A stretch of 64,000 nucleotides of DNA from Talinum fruticosum. Taxonomy: Eukaryota; Streptophyta; Magnoliopsida; Caryophyllales; Talinaceae. Both the position numbers and the translations under genes were made by a program. This document shows, piece after piece, positions 24,436-37,600 of this stretch. The notes under the pieces are model-generated. The model was not told the DNA's origin and searched no databases. It saw nothing but the letters and a program-made list of their open reading frames with translations. Position 1 is the stretch's first letter; every line of letters starts with the position of its first letter. The stretch covers positions 3,346,001 to 3,410,000 of the forward strand of contig JAITYX010000008.1 of the NCBI GenBank assembly GCA_021018815.1, written 5' to 3'.

Positions 24436-25060
24436 GGACCTGCTTCGTAAGCAAAAAAGGGTTGAAAACTTAAAATCTTAGAGTTTATGTTTCCCTCCCT
24501 AGTGTTTGGCGAAGAATTTAAGGGGAGAAACTCGATACCTAATGGGTATCAAGTACCCTCTCCCCAATCTATGGAACTTATTAAGCACCCCATTATGGAG
24601 GGGTATCAAGTCTAAACCCCCAAAAGGGGCCATTCTTATGGAAAGGACAGAGAGAATGGGAGAGGTATTGTGCTTTGTCGGTTGTCGATGAGGAAGCACT
24701 GTTGTCGCCGAGGTCTGCCATTGACAGGAAGGGAATCGTTGTTGCTCACTGAGTTATGCCAATTTTTTCAATATTTAATTATTCAATCATTTGTTCGTTC
24801 CCGTCCAAATGTTGCACCAAAATAAAATTGTCCAAAAATATATTACCAAATACGAGTGTCTTTAGATCATATGGGAGATAGCCGAAAATCATGGAGGCTC
24901 CATGTTTTTTCCCTTTGATGAGAAGGAAAGGAGTAAGAAGACAGTTTAATTTCATAATTGCTCGCCAAATACTCAGGCTTAAAGTTCAAATGCTATACCG
25001 AAACTTCAAGGTTCAAATCTCGATTCTATTCCACTCTACTTTTTCTGATCAAACACATCC
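24436..25060. mobile_element. Possible Tourist-like MITE, about 625 bp, degenerate
   Basis: The left end GGACCTGCTTCGTAAGCAAA and the reversed right end GGATGTGTTTGATCAGAAAA align imperfectly (roughly two thirds identical), with TTA at 24433-24435 and 25061-25063. The 3-bp TTA flanks fit PIF/Harbinger insertion. No transposase is present. The termini are diverged, so this is less certain than the element at 18.8 kb. Confidence 0.45.
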
Positions 25061-25063
25061 TTA

Positions 25064-26720
25064 ACCGTTGTTTGAACAAGTTGAAAAGCAGTAGTTATTG
25101 ATGTAAAAAGATCAAAAAACGATTGTGTAGTAGTTGAGTGAAAAATCAAAACCCTATTTGGAAAAAGAATTTGACTACTAGTTTTCTACAAAATACATTG
25201 CTTGGCTATTGAGAGAGATAGAAAGAGAGAGGCACACACACGTGAAGGAGGCATCAAACAAAGACTAATCCAACAAAGAGCAAGTCCTTGGAAAGTTTCC
25301 TAACACGTAAAGAAGAAAAACAACTGAAACGAATTTCTCTAGATTGGAAAGTCGAATCACTTTTTAGCTTTTGATCCAATTTTATAAGGCAGTGTTTGGA
25401 GCCAAATGAAAAGACAGCAAAATCTTTATGGTGTGTTTGGGTACCATGTTATTATTATAAGGAGATCACATACTCCTCTCTTTTTTTTTTTTTTGGGGGG
25501 TTTGATTTGGACAAGTGCTGAAATCACAAGTCACCATCACCCAATGAATTTCGTGAAGGTGTACGGGTGCGTTTAAATCAAAAGAAAAGTAAAAAAAATA
25601 ACGAGTAGATGAATCAATTCCTAGATTGCCAAACAGGGTGGTTGGCCTATTTTTGCACTTTAATTTCCATAGCTTTCCTTGCTCGTATAAGTCTCATTCT
25701 TCCACGATAAATCATTAAATTTACACATAAATGCCCTTATCCCAAGATTATATTTACTATACTCGTTTAAAATATTAGACTTGCAATCAACACGATTATC
25801 AATTGAATTTTTTCGATACTAGACCTATCAAGTTTCATCAAAGTAGCATATATGAAGAGTAATTGAATTAATATTAATTATCAATAATTTTTTAAAAAAT
25901 TTAAGAAAATTAATTAATATATCTAAGTATTTGGTAGTTAAGCACTGACAAATTTTTAATAAATTTGTCTAAAGTCTTTAAATATATAGATACGAATGAA
26001 TAGAAAATATAAGATGTATTAAAAGATTAAAATAAACAGACAAAGTCAAACTGAAAGAGCAAAAAAAAAAAAAAAGTTATCTTAACAAAGTTTCTTCCTT
26101 GATCCTTATATGATACTCTAAAATTAAGAGTTGACGGGAAAGGCAATGGATGAATCTATTTATTAGAAAGAGCCCTTTTCGTATCTTAGTCATATTTACA
26201 AATAATTTTATTACAGAATATATTGCATGCATCACATTGCATATAAATGATTGCGTCATGTATATTTTGATTTGGTGGATTTCTCATATATTATTATAAA
26301 AGAATTGCTATCATTTTTAATGTTAAAATTCAAAATATAGATTACCTTTCTAGGGCTGTATAGTTTAATATAGAAAAATAATTTATAAAATAAGTGATAT
26401 AATAACTAAAAATTTATATTCCAAGAGTTTCACTTATGGCAGTATGAGAAGAAGGTTGGATATAACAATCTTACATTTTAATTGTATAATGTGTATTAGT
26501 TCACATAAAACCAAAATTGAAAAATCACATATTGTCCACCATTTCAAAAAATTAAGCACAAGATAATATAGAAAAGACATTTGTCATAATCCATTATAAT
26601 TTACGTTAAAAAACGTTTGTCAAATTTAACTTTTCTTAACTACTCGTAATTTAAAGTGTACAAATGACATAACAGTTACATTACGACATATCAAGTTATA
26701 GCTTGTGATTCACTTGTACA
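25064..26720. other. Intergenic, AT-rich
   Basis: No gene or RNA was recognised. Includes a T-run followed by G6 at about 25480-25500 and short poly(A) runs. Confidence 0.35.
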
Positions 26721-26724
26721 ACTA

Positions 26725-27022
26725 TACAATTATATTACATCCATGGAAGAATTGCTTATTTTTGGACTTTACTTTAATAAGAAGTACAACTTTTGGTTGA
26801 TCTATCTTCATTTATAGGCGTAATCATATAACTTCAATTTAAAGTTTTATTTTAATAGAAATTCAATTCAAATTACAATTATATTACATCCATGGAAGAA
26901 TTGCTTATTTTCAAACTTTACTTTAATAAGAAGTACAACTTTTGGTCGACCTATCTTTATTTATAGGCGTAATCATAGCACTTCAATTTAAAGCTTTATT
27001 TTAATAGAAATTCAATTCAAAT
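26725..27022. repeat. Tandem duplication, 2 x 149 bp
   Basis: Copies at 26725-26873 and 26874-27022 are nearly identical. Each opens TACAATTATATTACATCCAT and ends ATAGAAATTCAATTCAAAT. Differences are a handful of substitutions, so the duplication is fairly young compared with others in the window. Non-coding. Confidence 0.92.
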
Positions 27023-27024
27023 TT

Positions 27025-29200
27025 GATTTAACTAAAACTCATATATTTATAAGTCCAATTTGAGCCTTTAAATTTATTTATTTATTCTAAAAGATAAATA
27101 AATTATATTTCGACTGACTCATAATTTATGCTCCATGTTTATATTACTTGATAAAAATAAAATGATGCATATAAAAACATAGTTGGTAAAATCTCAGGGT
27201 TAAAAGTTTTTATGAAGTTGTAGTTTGTAATAAATCTGGAGGGCAGGGATTGAATGGGTGGAAATGTAGAACACATAAATACGTGGTTGGGTGTTGGGAT
27301 GAGGATATTAACGGATTTGGGGCTAATCATTAGTTGTATTGTCACCTGGGCTTTCTCTCCCTTTTGGGGAATTCTTCTGAACCTCTGATTAGACCTCTCT
27401 ATGTCTCTCTCTCTCTCTCCCCCTCTCCCTCTCCTCTGTATCACACAACAACGTACGGGAAGGGAAGATGAGCAGATTCAGAGGACCCAATATTTCTACG
27501 TACATATACAGAAGTTTGAATGTGTAAGATATAAATCTATATAGTCTCGATCCCCTCACTGTTTCATTAATATTTTTCAGCTTTGCTACTTTATTTAGTC
27601 ACCCCACATGTGAAATTTATGATATAACCCCCCTTTTTTAAACATATTGTACGTAAAATATTGGGGTAAAATAGTTTAAAAATCGAGGGAAGAGGAATTC
27701 GAGACGATTTGCACTGTAAATATATGTGATGGTGAGATTTAGCAGGATGGTTTAAATTTTTGAAAAGATGGTTTTATTCTTAATAAATATTACTTTGACT
27801 TAACTATTGTTTGTACGTCATTTATTGCTTTTGTTGGTGATTTTTGATAATGAGACCTTAGCCTAAGGCTATTGTTATTTGGAAGCTCTCTATGCATTAT
27901 GTGGTAGCTAAGTTGAGGAAGGACGATGAACAATGGACTTTAAGTATTTCGTTTGTTAAGCAGTATTTGTACTATGAATAATAGATCCGTATCTCCGAAT
28001 TATATGACAAAAAGTGGCGGAGACAGAGGCAACATAGAAGGGTTTAAGAGAGAGACTTGAATTCATAAACTCGGATTTATAGTATAATTATCGAGCTGTC
28101 CCAAAAAAAAAGGAAAGAAAAACTCAAGATGGATCCTTTAAAAAGTTACAAGGGACGAAAGAATTTGGAGAAAATGAAGAGGGATTGGGTGAGTCAAATG
28201 TTCATGTTTCCATGCTTGGACAAGCCCATTTAATAAGCCCGTCGCACAAGCTTTTACGGCATAGTCCACTGGGTATTTTATTGTGAATAAATTGTTGAGG
28301 GGTGGGATGGTTGACAAAAAAACTCAATGTTGGCTAATTTCCCTTGTAAAATTTGAATGTTCTGAATTTTATTTGTATTTGTATCAGTTTATTTTTAAAT
28401 ATACTATATTGATTCATTCTGATGATTTAAAAATTAACAAATGTATGACTACAAATTTTGAAAAAAAACCCCATAATTTAAGAAATTTTTGTAAAAAAAA
28501 ATGCTAAAAAATATATTTTTGTCTATGTAAGCACAAAGAGCAATACAATACAAATAGAAAAATAAAAGCAAACCTAAAACCTAGTGTAATCAGGACGGGG
28601 CCTCAGTTTTGTCCATTAAGCCAATACCTCATTGTAGAAATGCTCAAATATTTAAAGTCAAGCATTTACATAGCGATGACAAATTTTCAATAGTTAGGAA
28701 TGTTTTTTGGATCTTATTACAAATTATTTATTCACCTTAATAAATAAAGTAGAAAAAAATATAAAATAAGTATTCTAAAAAATAGCAAATGAAATTTAAA
28801 ATTTTGTTTTGAATGATATCAAACGTGTATAATCTTAAAAATGCTACATGTAAAATATTTATATATCGCTAAGTTAACTAAATAACACATTAACAAAATA
28901 TATACAAAATCTTTTGTATCAAACAAATTAAACCCATTTCCAACTGTACAGATAGTTCAACTGATACACCAACCAAAATATTAGGGTGGACAAGTTTACA
29001 AACAATGAACTCATGTTGGAATATATTTATATTATATAATTACATAAATATACAAAACATTTCAAGAAGTTTAGGAGTGGGAACTTTTTAAAGGGAATAA
29101 GATGGAATTGAAAGGGATAGAAAATAAGATTTTTTCATAAAAAAATTAAAAAACACTTCCTTACTAATTACCTACATTGTGAGTGTCAGTTTATATAAAT
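27025..29200. other. Intergenic, AT-rich
   Basis: Contains a CT-rich patch at about 27400-27440 and chance ORFs (27139-27444 minus, 28283-28507 plus). No family or conserved domain was recognised. Confidence 0.35.
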
Positions 29201-29205
29201 TATAT

Positions 29206-29275
29206 TGTAACATCGGGTTTATAAACATAAATCACAAAAATGTAACATCGGGTTTGTAAACATAAATCACAAAAG
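29206..29275. repeat. Tandem duplication, 2 x 35 bp
   Basis: The 35-bp unit opening TGTAACATCGGGTTT is repeated at 29206-29240 and 29241-29275 with a single clear difference (TATAAAC versus TGTAAAC). Non-coding. Confidence 0.9.
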
Positions 29276-29499
29276 ATTAAAAAAAAAAGATTTTTTTTTT
29301 TTTGGCTCCTGTAACGCGTCATATTTTCGTTAATTGTTGTGGCATTGCTAAACATGTGGTCTAAGAGTATGGGACCAGTATTACAAGTAGTATATGGTCC
29401 TCCTAGGAGTATAAAGTATCATGTAATTTCGAGATTAATTAGTGTACAATTATATACTAATTAGTGTAAAATTGTATAATTATATATATATATAACAGT

Positions 29500-29988
29500 G
29501 AGTGCAAGCGTTGTGGTTGCGACATGTGGCAAGTAAGTAATAATTTTAAAATTTATTTTTTAAGGTAATTTAAAGTTATGACATTATTGCGAGTGCAAGC
29601 GTTGTGGTTGCGATGTGGCAAGTAAGCAATAATTTTAAAATTTAAGTTTTTTGAAAGTGGTTTAAAGTCATGGCATCATTGTTAGGAGGTTATTATTGGT
29701 CATTTATATATAAAAATTTCATTATACATATTAATATCATGTGACTTAAAATGTAATTATTTTTAACTAATCATATCATATATAAATCTCTAAAATACTA
29801 TGGTAAAATATACACATTTATATTTATATTTTTTTAATTATAAAATTATATCTTCCATTTAAATTTTGTTTTCTAAAAAGGTGTTATATATATATTTGAG
29901 ACCTCTTTAAAGTCATGACATTATGTTTAAGAGGTTATTATTGGTGATTTATATGTAAAAGTTTTATTGTACATATTAATATCATGTG
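29500..29988. repeat. 91-bp tandem pair plus a dispersed 83-bp copy pair
   Basis: A unit opening GAGTGCAAGCGTTGTGGTTG occurs at 29500-29590 and 29591-29681. A second motif, TTTAAAGTCATG(G/A)CAT... ending ACATATTAATATCATGTG, occurs at 29661-29743 and again at 29906-29988. Together they make a patchwork of direct repeats, probably part of the repeat-derived block that ends at 31104. Confidence 0.8.
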
Positions 29989-31104
29989 CTTCATAAAAAA
30001 ATTAACAGCATTAGTTACACATTATTATAAAAGCAAAAAAGAATCAAAAGCAAAAAATTGTATGGTAATACAATTATTATAGACATCCAATTTAACTATA
30101 ATATTAATAAGCAAAAATAAATAAAAAGCAAAAGGTGTTCATAGGAGGGTCACGGTTACAAAGAAGAAGAAGACGCAAAGAATTATAAACATCCAATTAA
30201 ACTCTAATCACATAGTTAATAAAATTTATTATTTAATGAGAAGGATTGTAACATTATTATTACTTTTTAGTATACTTAACGATTGTATTGAAAAGCAAAA
30301 AAGCAAGAAAAAAAAAGTCATGGTTACAAGCAAGAAGAAGAATAGGCAAAGGATCCAACTTAACAATAATTACATAATTAATAAAATTTAATATTTGAAT
30401 ATATTAATTGCCCATATTATTATATAAAGGTTGTACGAGGTCATCTGCGTACTTCATCGAGATCCACACAATTACAAAAGAGTATTTTTTTGCGAAATAT
30501 CGTAAACACAAATCATAATGTCTTATTCATTTCTCCACCAATTATCATGTGAAAGAGATGATTGGAAATAAAAGTGAGAGTTTATAGAGTTTAGAGGGCG
30601 TACAATATGAATGATAATACATTTCTAAGCAAAGATATGGCGCTAATTGATGAGAAGGTACTTGTGATATTATTTATTAGTTTTCATACTTTTTCACTTA
30701 TTCAGTATTGTCTTACATGTATATATTGTTTTATGCAGGGAAATCATATTCATATCGAGCATCAAATCTAATTATCTAATTCAACTACTCGTCAAGATTC
30801 AATGACAACATATTCGATATGAAATATTATATCTTATGTTAATGATATAGGTTATCTCTTATATCCAATAAAAGAAAAATAATGATTAATTTTCAATGTT
30901 GGAATCTATTGTGGATAAAAATATATTTATAATTACTATATTCAAATTTAATTACAATTTTAAATTTACAATTGTCAACTTTGTTTCATTGACATTATAT
31001 TCTATTGGCTTAAAATACAACTAATTCAAAAATTCAATTACAATATCGATCTTTACATATATGATTTAATTATTTTATGTGCGTAGCACGAGTTAAAGTA
31101 CTAG
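29500..31104 (+). mobile_element. Candidate non-autonomous Helitron, 3' end at 31104 (5' end uncertain)
   Basis: The 3' end has the Helitron signature: a short hairpin (GTGC-GTA-GCAC, 31079-31089), 11 bases, then CTAG followed by T. The AT-rich array left of about 29490 (TTAGTGTAAAATTGTATA) resumes right of 31105 (TTAATGTAAAATTGTATAC), as if one array had been split by an insertion. The interior has internal direct repeats and no Rep/helicase gene. The 5' TC terminus was not located, so the left boundary is approximate. Confidence 0.4.
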
Positions 31105-31105
31105 T

Positions 31106-31300
31106 AATTAATGTAAAATTGTATACTAATTGTACATTAATCGAGTATACAAGCTGTACAATATTTAACCTGAGAGTAAGTACATAACAGTCTATATTAT
31201 TGTATACTAATTAATATACAATTATATACTAATTAGTATATAATTGTATACTAATTAATATACAATTATACATTAATCGGTATACAATTGTACATTAATT
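31106..31300. repeat. Palindrome-rich AT minisatellite
   Basis: Variants of TATACTAATTAATATACAAT repeat about every 24-28 bases, many of them self-complementary. The same motif family occurs at about 29435-29480. Non-coding. Confidence 0.7.
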
Positions 31301-31636
31301 AACTCCGAGAGTATATGTTCTATATTTTCGAGATTATATTAGAATTTTCACTAGTACCAAGTTTATAATATAAATTTTAGTTAGTTGTAAAATTGATAAA
31401 ATTTTTAATAGTTATTGTAAAAAATCTGAATTTCAATTATGCATATATCGATTAAAAAAAAAAAAACCGCCTCCTTTTAAAACAAAAGAAATGAGAAGTT
31501 TTGAATAAGGAAAAAGACGGAGTCTTGGAGGGAAGCAAATTTCCCTTCCCCGCCATATCAAAACCCGGAGGAGTATCCTCGTCTCATCTTCTGCCTCTCT
31601 CCCTACCTCTCTCCAACTCTTTCTGCTTGAGAGTGA

Positions 31637-31648
31637 ATGCAACTCTAA
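31637..31648 (+). promoter_or_regulatory. Minimal uORF overlapping the FYR gene start codon
   Basis: The leader contains ATG CAA CTC TAA; the last A of its stop is the first A of the main ATG (TAATGG). Such a stop-start overlap could permit termination-reinitiation or reduce main-frame translation. The effect is inferred. Confidence 0.6.
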
Positions 31649-34600
31649 TGGCGAAACCGGAGGAAGAACCGAAATCTGACGGTCTGGAAATCCTCTCCGT
31701 CGGAACTCTTTATACTGGACCTTTCGACAAGAAGTACTGGAGCTCCTCTAGGGTTTGTGATTCTCTCTTCTCCCCCTCCCCCATTTTCAAGATCAATCTG
31801 CTAATTTAGTGCTCAAATTTTTCTGAATTCAAAGGAAAGTGACAGTTCTGTAGATTTTGTGTTCCTTTCATTGATTCCTTTTGTTGTACGTTCATTTTGA
31901 CTCTCGAATTCCAATTACGACCTACATTTTTGACCGATTTAGGTTTTAAAAAGGCCTTGCATTGAGTAGGTCATCTGGAATTGATTTCTACGTCTTAAAA
32001 TCGAAGTTTTGGTGATTATTCTGGAGGATTTCGCTATTAAATGATCGTTATATGGTGCATTAATAATTTGAGTTCTATAGCTTTGATAAGCACTAGCTGG
32101 CTAATGAAAATTGTCTCGTCCTTTGAACCAATCACATTAGATTGACTAGGCACACTTATATTCTCGTTGTATTTAGCATGATTTCCCTCTGTGATTAAGG
32201 TAGTTGCTACACTAGCTAGTAAGCTTGAGAATGTCTAGTCCACCAATTTAAGCACCATAAATAGAGGACTGGGTAGATGGTAGGATATGGTACTCTACAC
32301 ATCATAACGTAATGACCTTATGGGTGTAAATTTCATGCACTCGTTGCTCTAGGATGTGAAAGTCTGTGATACAGGAAGTAATGGATGTAGTAGACAACGA
32401 CATGCCCACAAAACCAATGAGGAAAGTTCCCTTAGTGTCCTTCATAAATGACGATGCATTCAGATACTATTTACGTCTCTATAATGGTGCTTCTGTAAAA
32501 TGTTAATGTTCACAATGTTTCCATTTCAGCACATCTGTTGATTTTAATCAAATTCTCATGTCAAATACCTATAATGAGTATTGCTGCTCTTATTTCAAAC
32601 TGTTGCGCACAACTCCAAGTTTCCAATCATCTGTTTCAGGGGAAAGACCGCTATCCTTATCCAGTTGGCTATCAAGCCCTTCGAACCTTCCAGGGACTCA
32701 CCTACAAAATGGAAATTTATGAAGGCCCAAAAGGGCCTATGTTCCAGGTTTATAGTGCCCTTCAATCTTCTTCTGTGATTTATTTATTGAAAAGTTCAAT
32801 ACAGATTTTTGAGAAGTTGACATACTTTTTCTGTAGATTACGTCCAATAACAAACAATCTGGTTCTGGAGATACTCCTGACAGAGCATGGGCAAATTTTC
32901 AGAAGAAACATTGTTCTCGTATTAAGCTTTGGCATGGGAAGAGATTTTCCGGCAAAGTTGATGGTATTGAGGTAGATATTTCATTTTCTGTTAGAATCTT
33001 TGTGTCGTGTTTGGTTGAATGTGATGTAATAACCAAAGGTAAGGCTACTCCCCCTCCCCCTAAAAAAGAAGTGGGGGCACACACACACAACCCTGCTTAG
33101 GTGGTACCCCAGATATGGATTTGAATTTAGGAAGATATATTTTCTAATGCACTGAACATCATTATCTGAGATTTTTACTGGATTACTTATGCGTTAAGCT
33201 AACTAAAGGTTACCCCCTCCCCCAGTAAAAGGAGAGAATAGCTTTGATTCCTCCGATCATCAAAATCATACATAATTACTGAAGGCATACCATAAGGGGC
33301 TATAAGTAAAGACCTTGTATAAACTATTTTGAATCTTTGATACCTCTGAATCTACTCAAAACTGTTTTATTGTTCTCCTGTAAAAGCAAAAACACATCAT
33401 TTCTTGTTTTTGTTAAAAATCATCCTATTTTTTTCCTTTCAACAGAATTAGTTTCGTCATCACTACTTATTGTTCTGATTGCTACTGCAACTACTGTGGT
33501 TGATGCAAGCAAAACATTCATCCATTCAGGAGAAGCTCAGTGGATTGGTCCTATGATCCCCAGCATCTGCTCTAACACCGTTCTGCATACCTTTTTAGTT
33601 CAAACACTATCATAAAATAGATGAGTATGTGACTCTCCACATAAGCTTAAAAAGATAATGTTTTCAAGTAAAGACTATCTCTTGTTTTCAGGTGTACAGA
33701 TTTTAGATTTTACCTTCTGAATTCCTTGAGCTAGTTAAGCATGGCTGTTGCCTGTTAGTAAACGTGAGTCTACAAAATCATGTGATGTCTTTTTCCTCTC
33801 AGTGCTGTATGTTTTTAAACAAACAAAATCACTACTTACCTGTGAAATGCAGTTTTTGGATTCAAAAATGCACTGGTGCAAAGATTACTGCGGGAACTGG
33901 TATCCACCATAAATGATGCGTCTGAGCAGAGTTCATTGTGTAACAAATTCAATGAAGCTTCTGCAAACAATCCTGACACGGGGTTCACCATGACAAATAA
34001 ATGTCCTGATCTGATTCCATATCTTGAGAAAAACAGAGTCACTGGTAAAAGAAGCAGAGCTTGCAAAGGCATAGATATGAAGTCAGTTTGTAAAGGCAGC
34101 AATGGGGAATGCCAGCCTCAAAAACAAGACGATGATACCAAGCTTCTTTCCCAAACCCTTCCAAAGGCTAGTCATGATGATTTCATTGTTTCCTGTTCTT
34201 GGGAAGACAAGGACATTAGTCATGCTGGTGAAGTTTTGCCAGTATCATCAGAGATGGAACTTGTCAAAAATGTTTTGCCATCAGCTCATGCTTTTGAAGC
34301 TTCTGATGATTCAAAAGCAGAACACTGTTTAGCTGAAGTGCGGAGGGACCTCTCTAGTATGGAGACATGTTCATCAGCTTCTTTAGTCAATTGTGACATT
34401 CCTCAAGAAAAAAAACGTGTAAGCACAATCTTTCCAAAGTCATTTACTCTTCTAGAAGTTTGCGATTGTTTAAAGAGGCAAAGTCCTGCTGCTTATGTTG
34501 TTTATTGACTGTCTATCTAAAGTGGCCAAGGTCCTGCTACTTATGCTGTTTTTTAAGATACCCCATAGGTACTTAAATTTTTCACAGCTTGACAGGCAAT

Positions 34601-37600
34601 GTGTAGAAGTCCAAGGACATGGTTATCCATTAACAACTGAGGACGGAAATGAAAAGGCTCAAGTTTTAAGTGACTCTCTAGATCCAAGGCTCCCAGTTCT
34701 GGATGATTCTCTGGCTGATCGTTGTGGAGATCTTTGTGCTCCCGATACCTTGGATACCCAGCTAGGTACTACTAGTAATATTATGTTATGACATGCTGGG
34801 CAACTATTTGTCTTGGATTCCAACGTTGAGCTCAAATTAAGCCTTGATCCACTAACGGAACCTGCTCTGAAAATAAGATACACGCTTTAATAAATTAGGA
34901 TACGTGCTCTAATAAATTAAGAATCTTCTGGCTAACTAATGCAACCCGTCCTCATGTTCAAATGTGGGCTGGCTCTAGGAAAGCTGCACATTAAAGTTCA
35001 TAACGTTGTATTACTATACATAAATTACTTGTTGATTCAGTTGGGCTTCTATGCAGAAATTACCTCTCCACTTTCTGACAACCACAGGCAAGAAAACTCC
35101 GTAGGAGGAAATGAGGCAGCTGCTGCTGATATGATCTTGTCTGAGGAGCCAATTACTGGATCACATTCAGAAGGAAATTCTTACTTAGATGGCAATTCTG
35201 AAAGAAGTGATTTTGATTCAGTTGGAGAAGAAATATCTAAGTCAATGATGACAGTTCTGCTTCCCCAAGCAGTTCCTCTTCTTACGTATTCATCTCGGAA
35301 TAAAAGGAGGAAAACCAAGTCTTCAAATGGTTCTCCTTGTGGACAGAAACTAGAAAATGAAGTGAAAGGAATTGTCCCCTCTTCTGATGTGATATCTGCT
35401 GGTACTGTACAGTCTAAGCTTGTTTTGAAAATCTGATTAACTTCCTGCTTCTGGAATAATGCAGTAAAGTTACTTTTGCCTCAGGAGGTGTAATTGGTTC
35501 AAGTCATGATGTCTTTGTTAATGTTGCAGTTGGAGCACTTCCTGAGTCTAGTTTAGAAGGGCCAAAAAACTCACGTGTTTCTGGTGTTTGTATTGACGCA
35601 GCTAGTCCATTGCTGGAAAACATCAGATATGTTGTCCCCGACAGTATGGATGACCAATTTGACGGTCATGTAGCCAATGAGGCTACTGATAATGCTGAAG
35701 CAATTACAAATGATTCTCAGAGAGGGAAGCATGAACCTGGTACGAAAGCATCATCAGTGGCGGTTGATGCGAGTGAGAAATTGTGTTTTCATAATCAAAT
35801 CAATGAGGTTAAAGATATCTTCTCTGATGAGGAACCAGAAAAGGATCCTAAGGAGGTGTCTCGGAAGTATTGTGATCCCGCACTTCATCCTCCCATAGGC
35901 TGTCCATCTTCTGTCGCATTAAACGTTATTACTCCATCAAAGGACCACTGCATAACTGCAGATGATGGTCCTAAGCCACTCAAAATTTGCTCTGAGAGGA
36001 CAGAACTTGAGGATGCACCCTCTTGTGAAGGTAATTGCTTTGCTTTCCATCCACCCAGAAGCCAATTGTCTAATTTTGTAGCTGTTTAAAGACTCAAAGT
36101 TACAGCATGCTAGAATTTTTTTCATGTTCAGGTTTAAAAAATTTAGGTCCTTTCTAGCTGAATTTATATCGAGTAAAATTGATTGAGTTCATATTGAGGG
36201 AAAATGAGTGATTGGTTACCGTTAAATTTCAAAGATCTGTGGATTTTAAATAAATTGTTTTTTTTCCACCCTAAGTAATTTGATTGATTATTTTACAGGG
36301 CTTAGATGCTCTCCTCTATATGCAAAGCAACAATCTATGCCTTGCAATGCAGCCCAAGATCCAAGCTTAGTCTTGGTACCTGTGATGGAAAAATATATTG
36401 GCCCGCTCTCAGAGAGCATCATTTGCAGGAATGCTGGGGACACTTGTCTATCTGAAACATTTCACGCAGCAGAGAATATTGTTGCACCTGATTCTTTACA
36501 ATTGAACTCACTGGATGATGGTCATAGGTGTGAAGCTTCATTTGGTCTTGAAGGCAGACTTCAAGGACAAATAACTCTTTTGCAGAATGAGGACAATCAT
36601 GAAACTTTGGCTCCGGATAGCAATCACCATGTGTCGAATGTTCAGGCATTAGATTGTACCTTAAAAAAGCAGAATTCATTGGTGGCAATCTAGTTGTGGG
36701 AAACTCAGAAGCCTCTGTCGTCCTGGACTGTACTGGAAAGCAACATTGTGGATCTGTAAATCTTTTTGTAGATCAGACAAGAGGTTCTTCTGCAAATTAT
36801 CTGTCCCATGTTGGAGCAAATCAAGATGATATTCTTGAAGATGCTCTGCAGAAACAAAAGCATAATGACGAGATAGATAAAGCTTGGAAGCTAATTGGCT
36901 GTTACTCTCATCCAGTGCAAATCTCATCTGTAATTTTGACCAGGAAAGCCCATGATATCTACATTTGTGTTTCATGTGGTCTTCTGGAAGAAAGAAAAAG
37001 GGATTTGTTCCTGTACAAGATAGATGCTAAAGAACCAAGTCTAGGAAGCCCTTACATGGTTGCTCGTACATCAATGTACTTACCTGTCTTGAAAGATGAA
37101 TTTGGTAGACAGGTAGGTATTCAAACATGTATGAGCAAGCCAAGTTCTTTCTGCTAGTTCTATGGATGAGCAAGCTGACTTTCTGTCCTTTTTGGTCTTC
37201 CATATTAGGTTGCAGTTGACAAAACTGGATTGCAGTTTACTCCAGATGCCACAGGCCTTGTCATGGTAGATTCCATTAGGACACCTTATTGCAGGTATGA
37301 ATCTGTTGTCAGGTTCTTTTTCCCCTTTCCCCTCCTTTTGTGAAATCATGGATGATTACCATAATTAATTTTTCATGTCAAATGTTCCTAGGGAGAAGAA
37401 TCTACATTGTTTGTGTCCACAATGTGAATCTTGCTGCTTTGAGGAGAATGCTGTAAAGATTGTACAAGTCAAGCTTGGCTATGTGTCAGTTGTGTTGAAG
37501 CTAAAAACTATTCACCCCCTTCACTGCGTTTTAGTTTGTGAACCTGAACATGTGATTGCTTTAGACGAGAGCGGAATAATCTACATATGGGTTATGAATC

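Noticed and set aside
2896..25500. Recurring T-run plus G-run tracts (about 2896-2912, 7211-7240, 16083-16101, 25480-25500) as G-quadruplex elements
   Set aside because: Most have too few separated G-runs; they are better seen as ordinary homopolymer-rich intergenic sequence.
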